A DNA stretch of 62,600 bases from an uncultured Collinsella sp. GTDB taxonomy: Bacteria; Actinomycetota; Coriobacteriia; Coriobacteriales; Coriobacteriaceae. The stretch's first letter is position 1, and each line of letters opens with the position of its first letter. Position numbers and translations under genes: made by a program. Below the pieces are notes generated by a model. That model had not been told where the DNA came from and did not search any database. It saw only the letters and a program-made list of their open reading frames with translations. The DNA lies in contig UQHS01000014.1 of the NCBI GenBank assembly GCA_900540845.1, forward strand, positions 1 through 62,600, in the 5' to 3' direction. Shown here piece by piece: positions 1-8,710 of this stretch.

Positions 1-51
1 CGCCGCTGACCGGTGGACGGCTTTCGCGCATATCGGGCGCGATCGCGCGAG

Positions 52-84
52 AGGGGAAGAGATACAATATCTCTTCCCCTTTTC
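52..84 (+). terminator. Rho-independent terminator before coaE
   Basis: A perfect 13-bp stem (52-64 with 68-80) has a 3-nt loop and is followed by a T-rich stretch. It probably ends a transcript entering from the left. An in-frame TGA at 7-9 may be the stop of that upstream gene, but too little of it is visible to name it. Confidence 0.8.
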
Positions 85-102
85 TGTTCTGGAGGCTCTG
101 CC

Positions 103-732
103 ATGGCTCATGTCGTGTTCATCATTGGGAACATTGCTTCTGGCAAATCCACTGCCTGCAAATATCTTCAGTCCCTCGGCGCACGTCTCATCGATCTCGA
201 CGTGGTTGCCAAGGACCTCTACATTCCCGGCTCTCCGATCGTTCAAGATCTCGTCGATGTTTTTGGCTGGGATATCCTGAATGAGGATGGTGGCGTTGCA
301 TTCTCTGCCCTCGCCGCTCGCGCTTTTGATACGCCCGAGGCCACGGCGCGCCTTAATGCCATCGTTCACCCAGCTGTTAAAGAGCAGCTTGCAACGATGG
401 TGTTCCCTGTTGCCTGTTGCTCCACGGTCATTCCCCAACACGAGCTCACCGTGGTTGAAGTATCGGTCGCGGCGGCGTTTACCGATTCTTTCGGCCTTGC
501 CGACGAAGTGATCGCCGTGACCGCGCCGCTTTCCGTCCGTCGAGTTCGTGCCGTTGAGCGCGGCATGAGTCCGGACGATTTCGATGCGCGTTCGCTCAAG
601 CAGCCCGATGAAGACACCCTCTGTTCCTGGGCGGACGTCATTATCGACAACGAGCGCGCCGATGATTCGCTGTTCGGGCAGCTTGACGCCTGGCTCGACC
701 GTAGCGGCATCAAGCTCGAAGGCAGGCGGTAG
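103..732 (+). CDS. coaE: Dephospho-CoA kinase
   Basis: Catalyses the last step of coenzyme A synthesis, ATP-dependent phosphorylation of the 3'-hydroxyl of dephospho-CoA, in the cytosol. The 209-residue protein starts with a P-loop, GNIASGKST (about residues 8-16), followed by the LIDLDVVAKDLY segment where CoaE proteins carry the substrate-binding Asp. The length is normal for the family. The ATG at 103 is chosen because GGAGG lies at 91-95; a longer in-frame ORF from 13 would run through the upstream terminator. A lytic transglycosylase gene starts 3 nt after the stop, so the two are probably co-transcribed. Confidence 0.93.
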   Translation: MAHVVFIIGNIASGKSTACKYLQSLGARLIDLDVVAKDLYIPGSPIVQDLVDVFGWDILNEDGGVAFSALAARAFDTPEATARLNAIVHPAVKEQLATMVFPVACCSTVIPQHELTVVEVSVAAAFTDSFGLADEVIAVTAPLSVRRVRAVERGMSPDDFDARSLKQPDEDTLCSWADVIIDNERADDSLFGQLDAWLDRSGIKLEGRR

Positions 733-735
733 CCC

Positions 736-1320
736 ATGCGTACGCGCAATCGTTTACTCTCCTGGTATCGCGTTGTGCCGTTGTGCATCGTCGCTGTGTT
801 TGGCCTCATCTCCTTTGCGTATTCCTTTGGACCTTCGATGCTGTTCAAGGCGCTGTATCCTCTTGAGTACGAGGATGCAATCACCGAGTCCGCCTCGTCT
901 CACGGGGTGGACCCCTATCTTGTCGCGGCGGTCATCCGTTCCGAATCCAGCTGGGATGCAAACGCCGCGTCAAGCCAAGGCGCCCAGGGCCTCATGCAGC
1001 TCATGCCTCAGACAGCTGCGGATATGGTCGATAAGGGCCTGGTCGATGGATCGCGGTACAGCTCCGATAACCTTTTAGATCCCGAGACGAACATCGAGTT
1101 CGGGTGCGCATACCTCTCTTATTTACTGTCGTATTTCAACGGTGCGACGGAAAAGGCGATCGCCGCCTACAACGCGGGGTTGGGAAACGTCGACTCCTGG
1201 ACTCAAGACGAGGGTCTATTGCATAATGCGATAACATTTCCTGAGACTCAGGCATATCTGGTTCGGGTGACTATGGCCCGCACGCGGTATGCAGAGCTCT
1301 ATCCACAGGCGTTCATGTAG
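736..1320 (+). CDS. Membrane-anchored lytic transglycosylase (SLT domain)
   Basis: Predicted to cleave the glycan strand of peptidoglycan between MurNAc and GlcNAc, outside the membrane. The 194-residue protein has one N-terminal hydrophobic segment (about residues 13-31) as signal anchor, then a Slt70-type domain. The signature ESSWDANAASSQGAQGLMQL contains the catalytic Glu, and AAYNAGLGNV is the second conserved block. It is small, with no extra binding domain. It sits 3 nt after coaE and 14 nt before uvrB, which suggests a coaE-LT-uvrB transcript. The family is clear; the cellular role (remodelling or secretion-associated) cannot be told. Confidence 0.85.
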   Translation: MRTRNRLLSWYRVVPLCIVAVFGLISFAYSFGPSMLFKALYPLEYEDAITESASSHGVDPYLVAAVIRSESSWDANAASSQGAQGLMQLMPQTAADMVDKGLVDGSRYSSDNLLDPETNIEFGCAYLSYLLSYFNGATEKAIAAYNAGLGNVDSWTQDEGLLHNAITFPETQAYLVRVTMARTRYAELYPQAFM

Positions 1321-1334
1321 AAGGGCGGGCCGGT

Positions 1335-3569
1335 ATGGCGGAATTCGAAGTCGAGCGAGTTGGCGGCGAATTGCGTCGATTTGGCGTGCAGGGTGAGGAT
1401 GCCGCCTTTGAGGTCGTCTCTCCCTTCGAGCCCTCCGGCGATCAGCCCCAGGCCATCGCCTCGCTGGTGGATGGCGTGAACAAGGGCGATCGATATCAGG
1501 TCCTGCTCGGCGTCACGGGATCGGGCAAGACCTTCACCATGGCTAAGACCATCGAGGCGCTCGGCAAGCCCACTCTCGTCATGGCGCCCAATAAGACTCT
1601 CGCCGCTCAACTCGCCAGCGAGTTGAAGGAGTTCTTCCCGCACAACTCGGTCGTGTATTTCGTCTCATATTACGACTACTACCAGCCCGAGGCGTATGTC
1701 CCATCGAGTGACACCTATATCGAGAAGGACTCATCCATCAACGAGGAAGTCGAGATGCTACGCCATCAGGCCACGGCGGCGCTCCTGTCGCGTCGCGACG
1801 TCATCGTGGTCGCCTCTGTCTCGTGCATCTACGGTATCGGTTCGCCCGAAGATTACGCCGGCCTTGCCCCGAACATCGACAAGAAGGTCCCGCTCGAGCG
1901 CGACGATTTCATTCACGCCCTGATTGACATTCAGTACGACCGCAACGATTACGACTTGGCTCGTGGCGCGTTTAGGGTGCGCGGGGATGTCGTGGACGTG
2001 TATCCGCCCTATGCGGAGCACCCGCTGCGTTTTGAGTTCTTTGGCGACGAAGTCGAGGTTATCGCCGAGATCGATGAGGTGACCGGTGAGGTCCTGCGCG
2101 AATACGACGCCATCCCGGTGTGGCCGGCGTCGCATTATGTGACCGAGAAGCCAAAGGTGACCGCCGCGCTCCAGTCCATCGAGGAGGAGATGGAAGCCCG
2201 CGTCGCGGAGCTCAAGGCCAACGATAAGCTGCTGGAGGCTCAGCGCCTCGCTCAGCGCACGAGCTACGACCTCGAGATGCTGGAGACGATGGGTTTTACG
2301 ACGGGCATCGAGAACTACTCGCGTCATCTCGACGGTCGCAAGCCCGGTGAGCCGCCCTTCACGCTCATCGACTACTTCCCCAAAGACATGCTGTGCATCA
2401 TCGACGAGAGCCACGTGACGGTCCCGCAGATTCGCGGCATGCACGAGGGGGATCGCTCGCGCAAGGTGACATTGGTGGAGCATGGGTTCCGCCTTCCCTC
2501 GGCGCTCGACAACCGCCCGCTGCGCTACGACGAGTTCGAAGCGCGTATTCCGCAGTTTATCTACGTGAGCGCCACACCGGGCGATTATGAGATGCGCGTG
2601 AGCCAGAACAACGTCGAGCAGATCATCCGCCCCACGGGCTTGCTCGACCCCAAGATCGACGTTCGCCCGGTACGCGGCCAGATCGACGACCTGATCGATG
2701 AGATCAGGGAGCGCGTTGCCCGTCACGAGCGCGTGCTGGTCACGACGCTCACCAAGCGCATGGCGGAAGACCTCACCGACCATCTGCTCGATGCGGGCAT
2801 CCGCGTGAACTACATGCATTCGGACACCGCGACGATGGACCGTGTCGAGATCCTGCGCACCCTGCGCGTCGGCACCATCGACGTTTTGGTGGGCATCAAC
2901 TTGCTTCGTGAGGGTCTTGATTTGCCCGAGGTATCGCTCGTCGCGATCCTCGACGCCGATAAGGAGGGCTTTCTGCGCAATAGGCGGTCGCTCATCCAGA
3001 CGATCGGCCGCGCGGCGCGAAACGCCGAGGGCGAGGTCATCATGTACGCCGACACGGTGACCGACTCTATGCGCGAGGCGATTGACGAGACGAACAGGCG
3101 CCGTGCGATCCAGATACAGTTCAACGAGGAGCATGGGATCGTCCCGCGCACCGTGAAGAAGGCGGTGAGCGACATCTCATCGTTTATCGCCGAGGCGCAA
3201 GAGACGGTTGGCAAGAAAGACCGTTCGCGTGGCGAAACCCTTGGGCACGGGGCGTTTTATTCCCCTGCAGAGAGCACAGCCGACGACGCGTCGGAGTCGG
3301 TGGGAGAGAGGCTGGCCCGCGAGCTGGCCGACCTGCCAAAAGACGAGATCGCCCAGATTATCGCCACGATGGAGGACGACATGCGCGCGGCTTCCGAGGC
3401 CATGGACTTTGAGGAGGCGGCGCGCCTGCGCGATGCGGTCGTGAGCCTCAAGGCGGCTGTGGAGGGCTCGAGCGAAGACGAGGTGATCGAGGCCCTCAAG
3501 CGCGGTGCCCGCAAGGGGTCGGTTTTCGCGCCCGGCCGCAAGCGTCAGGGAGCCCGGTTCAAGAAATAA
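1335..3569 (+). CDS. uvrB: Excinuclease ABC subunit B
   Basis: DNA-damage recognition helicase of nucleotide excision repair; it receives the lesion from UvrA and recruits UvrC. The 744 residues show Walker A GVTGSGKTF, the beta-hairpin region after YYDYYQPEAYVP, the DEAD-like box IIDESHVT, helicase motifs V and VI (GINLLREGLDLPEVS, QTIGRAARN) and a C-terminal UVR domain near residues 690-725. About 25 residues precede the usual start, which fits an actinobacterial UvrB. All three uvr genes lie in this window (uvrA at 9718, uvrC at 17375) but in separate transcription units. Confidence 0.97.
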   Translation: MAEFEVERVGGELRRFGVQGEDAAFEVVSPFEPSGDQPQAIASLVDGVNKGDRYQVLLGVTGSGKTFTMAKTIEALGKPTLVMAPNKTLAAQLASELKEFFPHNSVVYFVSYYDYYQPEAYVPSSDTYIEKDSSINEEVEMLRHQATAALLSRRDVIVVASVSCIYGIGSPEDYAGLAPNIDKKVPLERDDFIHALIDIQYDRNDYDLARGAFRVRGDVVDVYPPYAEHPLRFEFFGDEVEVIAEIDEVTGEVLREYDAIPVWPASHYVTEKPKVTAALQSIEEEMEARVAELKANDKLLEAQRLAQRTSYDLEMLETMGFTTGIENYSRHLDGRKPGEPPFTLIDYFPKDMLCIIDESHVTVPQIRGMHEGDRSRKVTLVEHGFRLPSALDNRPLRYDEFEARIPQFIYVSATPGDYEMRVSQNNVEQIIRPTGLLDPKIDVRPVRGQIDDLIDEIRERVARHERVLVTTLTKRMAEDLTDHLLDAGIRVNYMHSDTATMDRVEILRTLRVGTIDVLVGINLLREGLDLPEVSLVAILDADKEGFLRNRRSLIQTIGRAARNAEGEVIMYADTVTDSMREAIDETNRRRAIQIQFNEEHGIVPRTVKKAVSDISSFIAEAQETVGKKDRSRGETLGHGAFYSPAESTADDASESVGERLARELADLPKDEIAQIIATMEDDMRAASEAMDFEEAARLRDAVVSLKAAVEGSSEDEVIEALKRGARKGSVFAPGRKRQGARFKK

Positions 3570-3616
3570 GCCTGCGGGCGAGGGAGGCGCTGCACGCTGG
3601 GCCTGAGAGAGCCGGA

Positions 3617-3668
3617 TGGTATACTAACCCACGGACTATAGGGCGGCACGTGTGCCGCAGGGGAGGGG
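3617..3668 (+). promoter_or_regulatory. Extended -10 promoter and 5' hairpin of the 3676 gene
   Basis: TGGTATACT at 3617-3625 is an extended -10 element without a clear -35. A 7-bp stem with a 2-nt loop (3643-3658) lies just before the ribosome binding site GGGAGGGG at 3661-3668. The hairpin could shield or stabilise the 5' end of the mRNA. Confidence 0.45.
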
Positions 3669-3675
3669 AACCCAT

Positions 3676-4251
3676 ATGACCGATTTTGATATGCTTTTCA
3701 GCCGCCTGCGCGGTGTGACGTGGTCTCATGTTGCCATGGCCGCCGGGTGCTTCGCGCTGGCGACCGCGCTCTTTGTTTCCCCCGCGTGGGTGTTCGCCGA
3801 CTTCGCCCGTCTGCAGCAGATGCTTTCCTTGTTCGGGGTTGCTGCCGGCGCCCTGTCTGCGATCGGTGCGGTGGCCTCCACCACTCCCATGAGCTGGGGT
3901 GCGCTTGAGCTCGTGCTCGGTGTGGGTATGCTGCTCGCCGGGCTGTTCACGCTTTACTTCCCCGTCGCCGCATTCGGCTTCTCGACGACCGTCTCGGTCT
4001 GCGGGATCTTCCTAGCGCTCTATCTCGTTGCCACGGCGCTGGAGATGGATCGCCGTGGATGCGGTCGCTGGGGCATGCAGCTGGCGGTTGCCCTGGTTGT
4101 GCTCGTGCTCGCGTTCGCGGGCCTCAACGGCCTGGCAGGGGCGTCGGGTATGCTCGCGCTTGCCGCCGCGACCCTGTACGTTGCTGCATGGGGCTTTGTG
4201 TACGCCGCGGTGTCGCTTTCCAAGCCCGCGGAGACGCTCGAGGTTGCGTAA
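3676..4251 (+). CDS. Small polytopic membrane protein, HdeD/DUF308-like
   Basis: A 191-residue, very hydrophobic protein with about six membrane segments and short loops, ending in a short polar tail. The pattern of paired helices resembles the DUF308 (HdeD-like) repeat proteins, which have no settled biochemical function; this is a resemblance only. The ATG at 3676 is preferred over the upstream in-frame start at 3652 because the strong Shine-Dalgarno sequence at 3661-3668 lies between them. It has its own promoter and terminator, so it is monocistronic, and it faces the minus-strand flavoprotein genes across a terminator. Confidence 0.6.
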   Translation: MTDFDMLFSRLRGVTWSHVAMAAGCFALATALFVSPAWVFADFARLQQMLSLFGVAAGALSAIGAVASTTPMSWGALELVLGVGMLLAGLFTLYFPVAAFGFSTTVSVCGIFLALYLVATALEMDRRGCGRWGMQLAVALVVLVLAFAGLNGLAGASGMLALAAATLYVAAWGFVYAAVSLSKPAETLEVA

Positions 4252-4274
4252 GGCGACTGCGCCATGTGTATGAG

Positions 4275-4303
4275 AAAGGCCACCCGGCATGGGTGGCCTT
4301 TTT
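4275..4303. terminator. Terminator between convergent genes
   Basis: An 11-bp stem (4275-4285 with 4291-4301) has a 5-nt loop and runs into Ts on the plus strand. The As at the left foot give a short T-run on the minus strand. It can serve the 3676 gene and possibly also the convergent gene ending at 4351. Confidence 0.8.
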
Positions 4304-4350
4304 GCTGCGGGCTTTTACTCGGCACGTGTGTTGCGGGAAGGCGGGCTTGT

Positions 4351-6087
4351 CTATCGCGGGGAGCCGGGGTCCGAGTCGAGCTGCGCGATAAGCGCCTGGG
4401 CGCATCGGATGCCGTCCGTCGCGGCGCTCATGATGCCGCCGGCGTATCCCGCGCCCTCGCCACAGGGAATGAGTCCGGGGGTATTGACGGAAATGCAGGT
4501 CCCTCTGTCGCGCGTGATGGTGATGGGCGAGCTCGAGCGGGTCTCGACCGCGGTGAGTACGGCGTCCGGGCTGTCGTAGCCTCTCAGTTTCCGAGCGAGC
4601 AGCGGCAGGCCGGCGCGGAGCGTGTCGATAACATGGGCGGGCAGGAGGTCGTCTATGGCGCCCCAAGTCACGCCGCGGGGATACGTGGGAAGCACGCGCC
4701 CAGGGCCCGTGCTGGGTTTGCCGTCGAGGAAGTCGCCCACAAGCTGAGCGGGCGCGCGATATGCCCCGCCGCCAGCCGCGAACGCTGCCTGCTCGCAGCG
4801 GCGCTGCAGGCGGATGCCCTCGAGCGGGTCCGATCCCGGGAGGTCTTCGGGGGTGATGTTCACCAGCAGGGCCGCATTGGCGTTGCGCCCCGCGCGCGCA
4901 TGTAGGCTCGCGCCGTTGGTGACCACGCCGCCCTCCTCGGATGCCGCTGCTACGACCTCACCGCCGGGGCACATGCAAAACGAGAACACGCTGCGCCCGC
5001 CTTCGAGATGCGCGACAAGGCTGTAGGGCGCGGCTCCCAGGGCGGGGTGTCCGGCCGCGGTGCCGTAGAGCGCCCGATCGATGTCGGGCTGGAGGTGCTC
5101 AATACGCACGCCCATGGCGAACGTCTTGCGTTCGAGCGCCACGTTGCGGCGGCGGAGCATGCCAAACACGTCGCGTGCCGAGTGCCCGCAGGCGAGGATG
5201 AGCGCGCGGGTGGGTATGCTCGCCTCGACATTGGGGTCGCCGGCTTTTGTGTCGCCGATCTCGGCAGCCGCGATACTGGTATCGGTGATGCGGCCCGATG
5301 CCGAGCGGACGCGCACCGCCTGAACGGCACCGGACTCGTCGCGCTGAATGTCGAGAAGTTTCGTGCGGAACAGGACGTCGCCGCCGTTTGAGCGGATGCG
5401 CTCGACGATGCGCGTGACGACCTCCGGCAGGATGTCGGAGCCGATGTGGGGTTTTGCGTCCCAGAGAATCTCGCGCGGCGCCCCCGCCTCGACAAACGTT
5501 TTGATCACAAGGCGATGCAAGGGGTTCTTGGTGCCTGTGTTGAGTTTGCCGTCGGAGAAGGTGCCCGCCCCACCCAGTCCAAACTGGATGTTCGATTCCA
5601 GATCGAGCTCACCGGTGGCGTTGAAGCGCTCAACCGCCTTGGTGCGTCTGCGGGCGTCGTCGCCCATCTCGATGAGGATGGGGGCGAGCCCCGCCTCAGA
5701 CAGCGTGAGGGCGGCAAAGAGGCCGGCGCACCCCGCGCCGACGACGACGGGCCGTTCTCCAGCGTGCGGTTGACGCTGGGGGCGAATCGCGCAGAAGGAG
5801 GGCTCGTCCACCTCGATGATTCGCACGCGGCGGCGATCGCGGGCGCCAACATGCTCGAGTGCGGCGGCCTCATCGCATTCGGGGGCAAGCTCCACGCGCG
5901 CCGTCAGCGTGAAGTGCACATTGGATTTCTTGCGCGCATCGATGGACTTGCGATGCAGGGTGACGCGGGCGATATCCGCGCGGGCGCAGCCGAGTAGGCG
6001 CAGCGTCTCGCGCGTGCACGTCTCGATGCAGCCCTGCTCGGTACCGCCGTGCTTGAGCGGGCATGCGATCTCGGTGATCTCTATCAT
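4351..6087 (-). CDS. FAD-dependent dehydrogenase of the COG2509 type
   Basis: A 578-residue flavoprotein of unknown substrate. An N-terminal domain of about 95 residues precedes the dinucleotide-binding motif VVVGAGCAGLFAALTLSEAG. The block SNIQFGLGGAGTFSDGKLNT, typical of COG2509 proteins, follows, and an FAD-binding motif near the C-terminus reads IPCGEGAGYAGGI. The start is set at the ATG at 6087-6085, which overlaps the stop of the upstream gene as ATGA. A longer in-frame ORF from 6192 lies wholly inside that gene. The ATGA overlap predicts translational coupling with the HI0933-type flavoprotein. Confidence 0.8.
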   Translation of the reverse strand: MIEITEIACPLKHGGTEQGCIETCTRETLRLLGCARADIARVTLHRKSIDARKKSNVHFTLTARVELAPECDEAAALEHVGARDRRRVRIIEVDEPSFCAIRPQRQPHAGERPVVVGAGCAGLFAALTLSEAGLAPILIEMGDDARRRTKAVERFNATGELDLESNIQFGLGGAGTFSDGKLNTGTKNPLHRLVIKTFVEAGAPREILWDAKPHIGSDILPEVVTRIVERIRSNGGDVLFRTKLLDIQRDESGAVQAVRVRSASGRITDTSIAAAEIGDTKAGDPNVEASIPTRALILACGHSARDVFGMLRRRNVALERKTFAMGVRIEHLQPDIDRALYGTAAGHPALGAAPYSLVAHLEGGRSVFSFCMCPGGEVVAAASEEGGVVTNGASLHARAGRNANAALLVNITPEDLPGSDPLEGIRLQRRCEQAAFAAGGGAYRAPAQLVGDFLDGKPSTGPGRVLPTYPRGVTWGAIDDLLPAHVIDTLRAGLPLLARKLRGYDSPDAVLTAVETRSSSPITITRDRGTCISVNTPGLIPCGEGAGYAGGIMSAATDGIRCAQALIAQLDSDPGSPR

Positions 6088-7466
6088 GACAGTCCCTTCG
6101 CAGCAGACGCACCGGCACGCATGCCGGTGGCCCATGCCCAAGCGAGGTTGAAACCGCCGCAGTCGGCGTCCATGTCGAGGGCCTCTCCGCATGCGAAGAG
6201 GCCGGGGTGTGGTCCTGCCTCCGCCTGATGCGTGACGGCGCAGGTGGCGAGGTCGACAGCGGAAAGCGGGACGCCACCGCGATGGACGTGGGCCTGTGCG
6301 TGCTCCGTCGTTCCGCCAACCGTGAGCGGGATGCGGTGGAGCAACGTCGCCGCGCGGCGCAGCGGGTCGTCGGCGCCGGTGAGAAGGCGCGCGATCACGG
6401 CTCCGAGCGGAGAGGCGAGCATGCCGTCAAACCATGAGGAGCTGTCATCAAACGGCCCTATGGCCTCGACGCGCCTGCAAAGCAGGGCGAGGAGGTCGGC
6501 TTCGTTCATGGTGGGGAACAAATCGAGTTCGATGACGTCGTCCGGCCTAAGCCTGCGCGAGAGGTTGAATGCGGCGATGCCCGAGATGCCATATGGGCGA
6601 AATAGGACCTCGCCTTGCTCAAACGCAATCGCCACACCGTCGCGCACGAGCGTGAGCATGCCTTCGGCGCGAAGGCCGTCGAGCGCGTCGAGGGTAGGTG
6701 TGGCAGCGTTGGGCGATCCCGCCGCCTGCTGCAGCGCGCAGGCCACCGGGCACAAGACCGGCGTCTCATCGAGGTGGGGGAGCGAGAAGACCTCGCATAT
6801 GGCTTGCGAGCGCCCGCCGACGGCGATGATGACGTTCGCACCGTAAAGCGTGCGCTCGCATCGATTGGCGGCCGCGAGCGCCTTGCGGGCGTTGCGGATG
6901 GTGGCCTTGGCGTCGCGGCCCTGCTTGTAACTCAGGGGCTCCTGGGGCACGCTGAGCGCGAGCTCCCAGTGGGCCGCTCCCTTCTCGTTCACGCGTCGGG
7001 CACGCAGGACGTTGGCGCAGGAAAGGATGGCAATCTCTTCGCGGGCACATGCGCCGAGGAGGACGTCGCGCACGGATTCCGCGCGCTTTGACAGGGGGTA
7101 GAGCCTGCCCTCGTCTTCTTGGGCGAGCATGAGGCCGATGTCCTCGAAAAACGATGCGATGCGCTGCTCGCCCTCGCCGCCAAAGACGTTGCGCACGGCG
7201 TGCGGGTGCAGGTAATGGCGCGGATCGAGCTTGGCGTTGGAGATGTTGCAGCGTCCGTTGCCCGTGGCGAGCAGCCCCAGGCCGGCTTGCACGTCGCGCT
7301 CGACGACGCAGACGCGCGCGCCCGCCTTGGCCGCCGTGATGGCGGCGGCAAGCCCGCTGGCGCCGCCTCCAACGACCACGACGTCATATGAGGGCGCGCC
7401 GCCCTCCGCAGGGGAGAGCGGCGCGTGAGCTGGTGCGGATGTGGAAGTATGCGCGGCGTACATCAT
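6084..7466 (-). CDS. NAD(P)/FAD-dependent oxidoreductase, HI0933/BaiN family
   Basis: A 460-residue flavoprotein with an N-terminal GxGxxG motif (VVVVGGGASGLAAAITAAKAGARV) followed by the GNGRCNISNAKL block that marks the HI0933-like (COG2081) family. A C-terminal FACGEALDMDADCGGFNLAWAWA segment closes the FAD site. Members include BaiN of bile-acid 7-dehydroxylating clostridia, but most have no known substrate and nothing local fixes it here. The next gene downstream is another flavoprotein, overlapping by 4 nt; mrp ends 6 nt upstream. The first 25 residues are low in complexity, so the true start may be further in. Confidence 0.8.
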   Translation of the reverse strand: MMYAAHTSTSAPAHAPLSPAEGGAPSYDVVVVGGGASGLAAAITAAKAGARVCVVERDVQAGLGLLATGNGRCNISNAKLDPRHYLHPHAVRNVFGGEGEQRIASFFEDIGLMLAQEDEGRLYPLSKRAESVRDVLLGACAREEIAILSCANVLRARRVNEKGAAHWELALSVPQEPLSYKQGRDAKATIRNARKALAAANRCERTLYGANVIIAVGGRSQAICEVFSLPHLDETPVLCPVACALQQAAGSPNAATPTLDALDGLRAEGMLTLVRDGVAIAFEQGEVLFRPYGISGIAAFNLSRRLRPDDVIELDLFPTMNEADLLALLCRRVEAIGPFDDSSSWFDGMLASPLGAVIARLLTGADDPLRRAATLLHRIPLTVGGTTEHAQAHVHRGGVPLSAVDLATCAVTHQAEAGPHPGLFACGEALDMDADCGGFNLAWAWATGMRAGASAAKGLS

Positions 7467-7472
7467 GTCGAT

Positions 7473-8321
7473 TTACGCAGAGGCGTCGTCTGCGGCGGGA
7501 GACTCGGCGTGCTCGGGCACGGCGGCCACCTTGGCGAGCGCATCGGGCAGCATTCCCTCGGGCAGGTCGGTCTCGATGGCGCCGGCGTCGCAGGCGGCGG
7601 CGAGGGCGGGGTTGATGGGCAGGCGACCGAGGACCGGCAGGCCGTGCTGTTCGGCCACGGCGTCGAGCTTGCTGGGGCCGAAGACCTCGATCTTCTTGCC
7701 GCAGTCGGGGCACTCGACGTAGCTCATGTTCTCAACGACGCCCAGGATGGGGACGTTCATCTTCTCGGCCATGTTTACGGCCTTGGCGACGATCATCGAC
7801 ACCAGGTCTTGCGGGCTTGTGACAATCACGATGCCGTCGACGGGCAGGGACTGGAAGACCGTGAGGGCCACATCGCCCGTGCCGGGAGGCATGTCGACGA
7901 GCAGGTAATCGAGTGGGCCCCACGAGGTCTCGCTCCAGAACTGGCGGATGGCGCCTGCGATGACGGGGCCTCGCCACAGGACGGGGTCAGTCTCGTTTTT
8001 AAGGAGCAGGTTGGACGACATGACCTTGACGCCGTGGTCGGAGATCTCGGGCAGCAGCAGATTGCCCAGGCCCATGGCGTGACGGCCGCTCATACCGAAC
8101 ATCTTGGGGATGGACGGGCCGGTGATGTCGGCGTCGAGGATGCCGACCTTGTGGCCCGCGCGGGCGAGCTCTACGGCGAGGGCGCCTGTAACAAGGGACT
8201 TACCCACGCCGCCCTTGCCCGAGAGGACGGCGATGACGCGCTTGACCTCGGACAGGTTGTTTTCCTCGAATTCTTGCGGTGCGGTCTGTCCGCCCGCTGC
8301 AGTTGCGTGTTCGCAGCTCAT
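7473..8321 (-). CDS. mrp: Mrp/ApbC-type iron-sulfur cluster carrier ATPase
   Basis: P-loop ATPase of the Mrp/NBP35 family that binds and transfers Fe-S clusters to apo-proteins in the cytosol. The 282 residues carry the deviant Walker A SGKGGVGKS, the DADITGPSIPKMFG switch region, VDMPPGTGD (Walker B) and the CPDCG Cys pair that holds the bridging cluster. The N-terminal DUF59 domain of some homologues is absent, which is common. It is first in a likely mrp-flavoprotein-flavoprotein operon. The C-terminus is an Ala/Glu-rich tail. Confidence 0.9.
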   Translation of the reverse strand: MSCEHATAAGGQTAPQEFEENNLSEVKRVIAVLSGKGGVGKSLVTGALAVELARAGHKVGILDADITGPSIPKMFGMSGRHAMGLGNLLLPEISDHGVKVMSSNLLLKNETDPVLWRGPVIAGAIRQFWSETSWGPLDYLLVDMPPGTGDVALTVFQSLPVDGIVIVTSPQDLVSMIVAKAVNMAEKMNVPILGVVENMSYVECPDCGKKIEVFGPSKLDAVAEQHGLPVLGRLPINPALAAACDAGAIETDLPEGMLPDALAKVAAVPEHAESPAADDASA

Positions 8322-8341
8322 GTGCGCTTCCTTTCTGCGTC

Positions 8342-8380
8342 AATGTGGAACGCACCCATTGTACCCCGTGTCCGCCGATG
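8342..8380 (-). promoter_or_regulatory. Probable mrp promoter
   Basis: On the minus strand the sequence TACAAT (plus-strand 8358-8363) lies about 35 nt upstream of the mrp start and reads as a good -10. No convincing -35 is visible at the right distance. Confidence 0.35.
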
Positions 8381-8494
8381 ACCGTTGCTTTGGCGGGGTT
8401 ATATCGAGCTTTGGCTCGCCGCGCGACGGGTGGGAGGGACCCGCGCATGGGTGGGAGTGGGGCGGGGGTCGCGCGTGGCTGGTCCGGGTGCGGG

Positions 8495-8568
8495 GGCGAG
8501 ACATGCGCCCGGGGCGGACCTAGACGCTGGGGCGGGGACGTGCGCCCGGGGCGGGTCCAGACGCTGGG
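8495..8568. repeat. Imperfect 37-bp tandem duplication
   Basis: Two GC-rich copies with a period of 37 bp share the core GCGCCCGGGGCGG and the core AGACGCTGGG. They fill the non-coding gap between the divergent mrp and short-chain dehydrogenase genes (8322-8710). Apart from this repeat and the two promoter candidates nothing else is seen there. Confidence 0.6.
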
Positions 8569-8627
8569 CGGGGCGCGTGCCGCATGCCGTCTGCCGAGAA
8601 ACGCATCGCCGTAGGGCGATTATGCGT

Positions 8628-8655
8628 TTTACCGACGAGCTCGATTCGCTACAGT
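8628..8655 (+). promoter_or_regulatory. Possible promoter of the short-chain dehydrogenase
   Basis: TTTACC at 8628-8633 and TACAGT at 8650-8655 are separated by 16 bp, each matching the consensus at four of six positions. They lie about 55 nt before the start codon. Confidence 0.35.
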
Positions 8656-8710
8656 GGAAATGATAGGCGCGATGCACAGAATGCGCCTCGAGAAGGAAAG
8701 GGGAGCACGT

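Noticed and set aside
1758..3134. Long minus-strand open frame of 458 codons inside uvrB
   Set aside because: High-GC shadow of uvrB; Arg/His-rich composition, no recognisable domain and no ribosome site.
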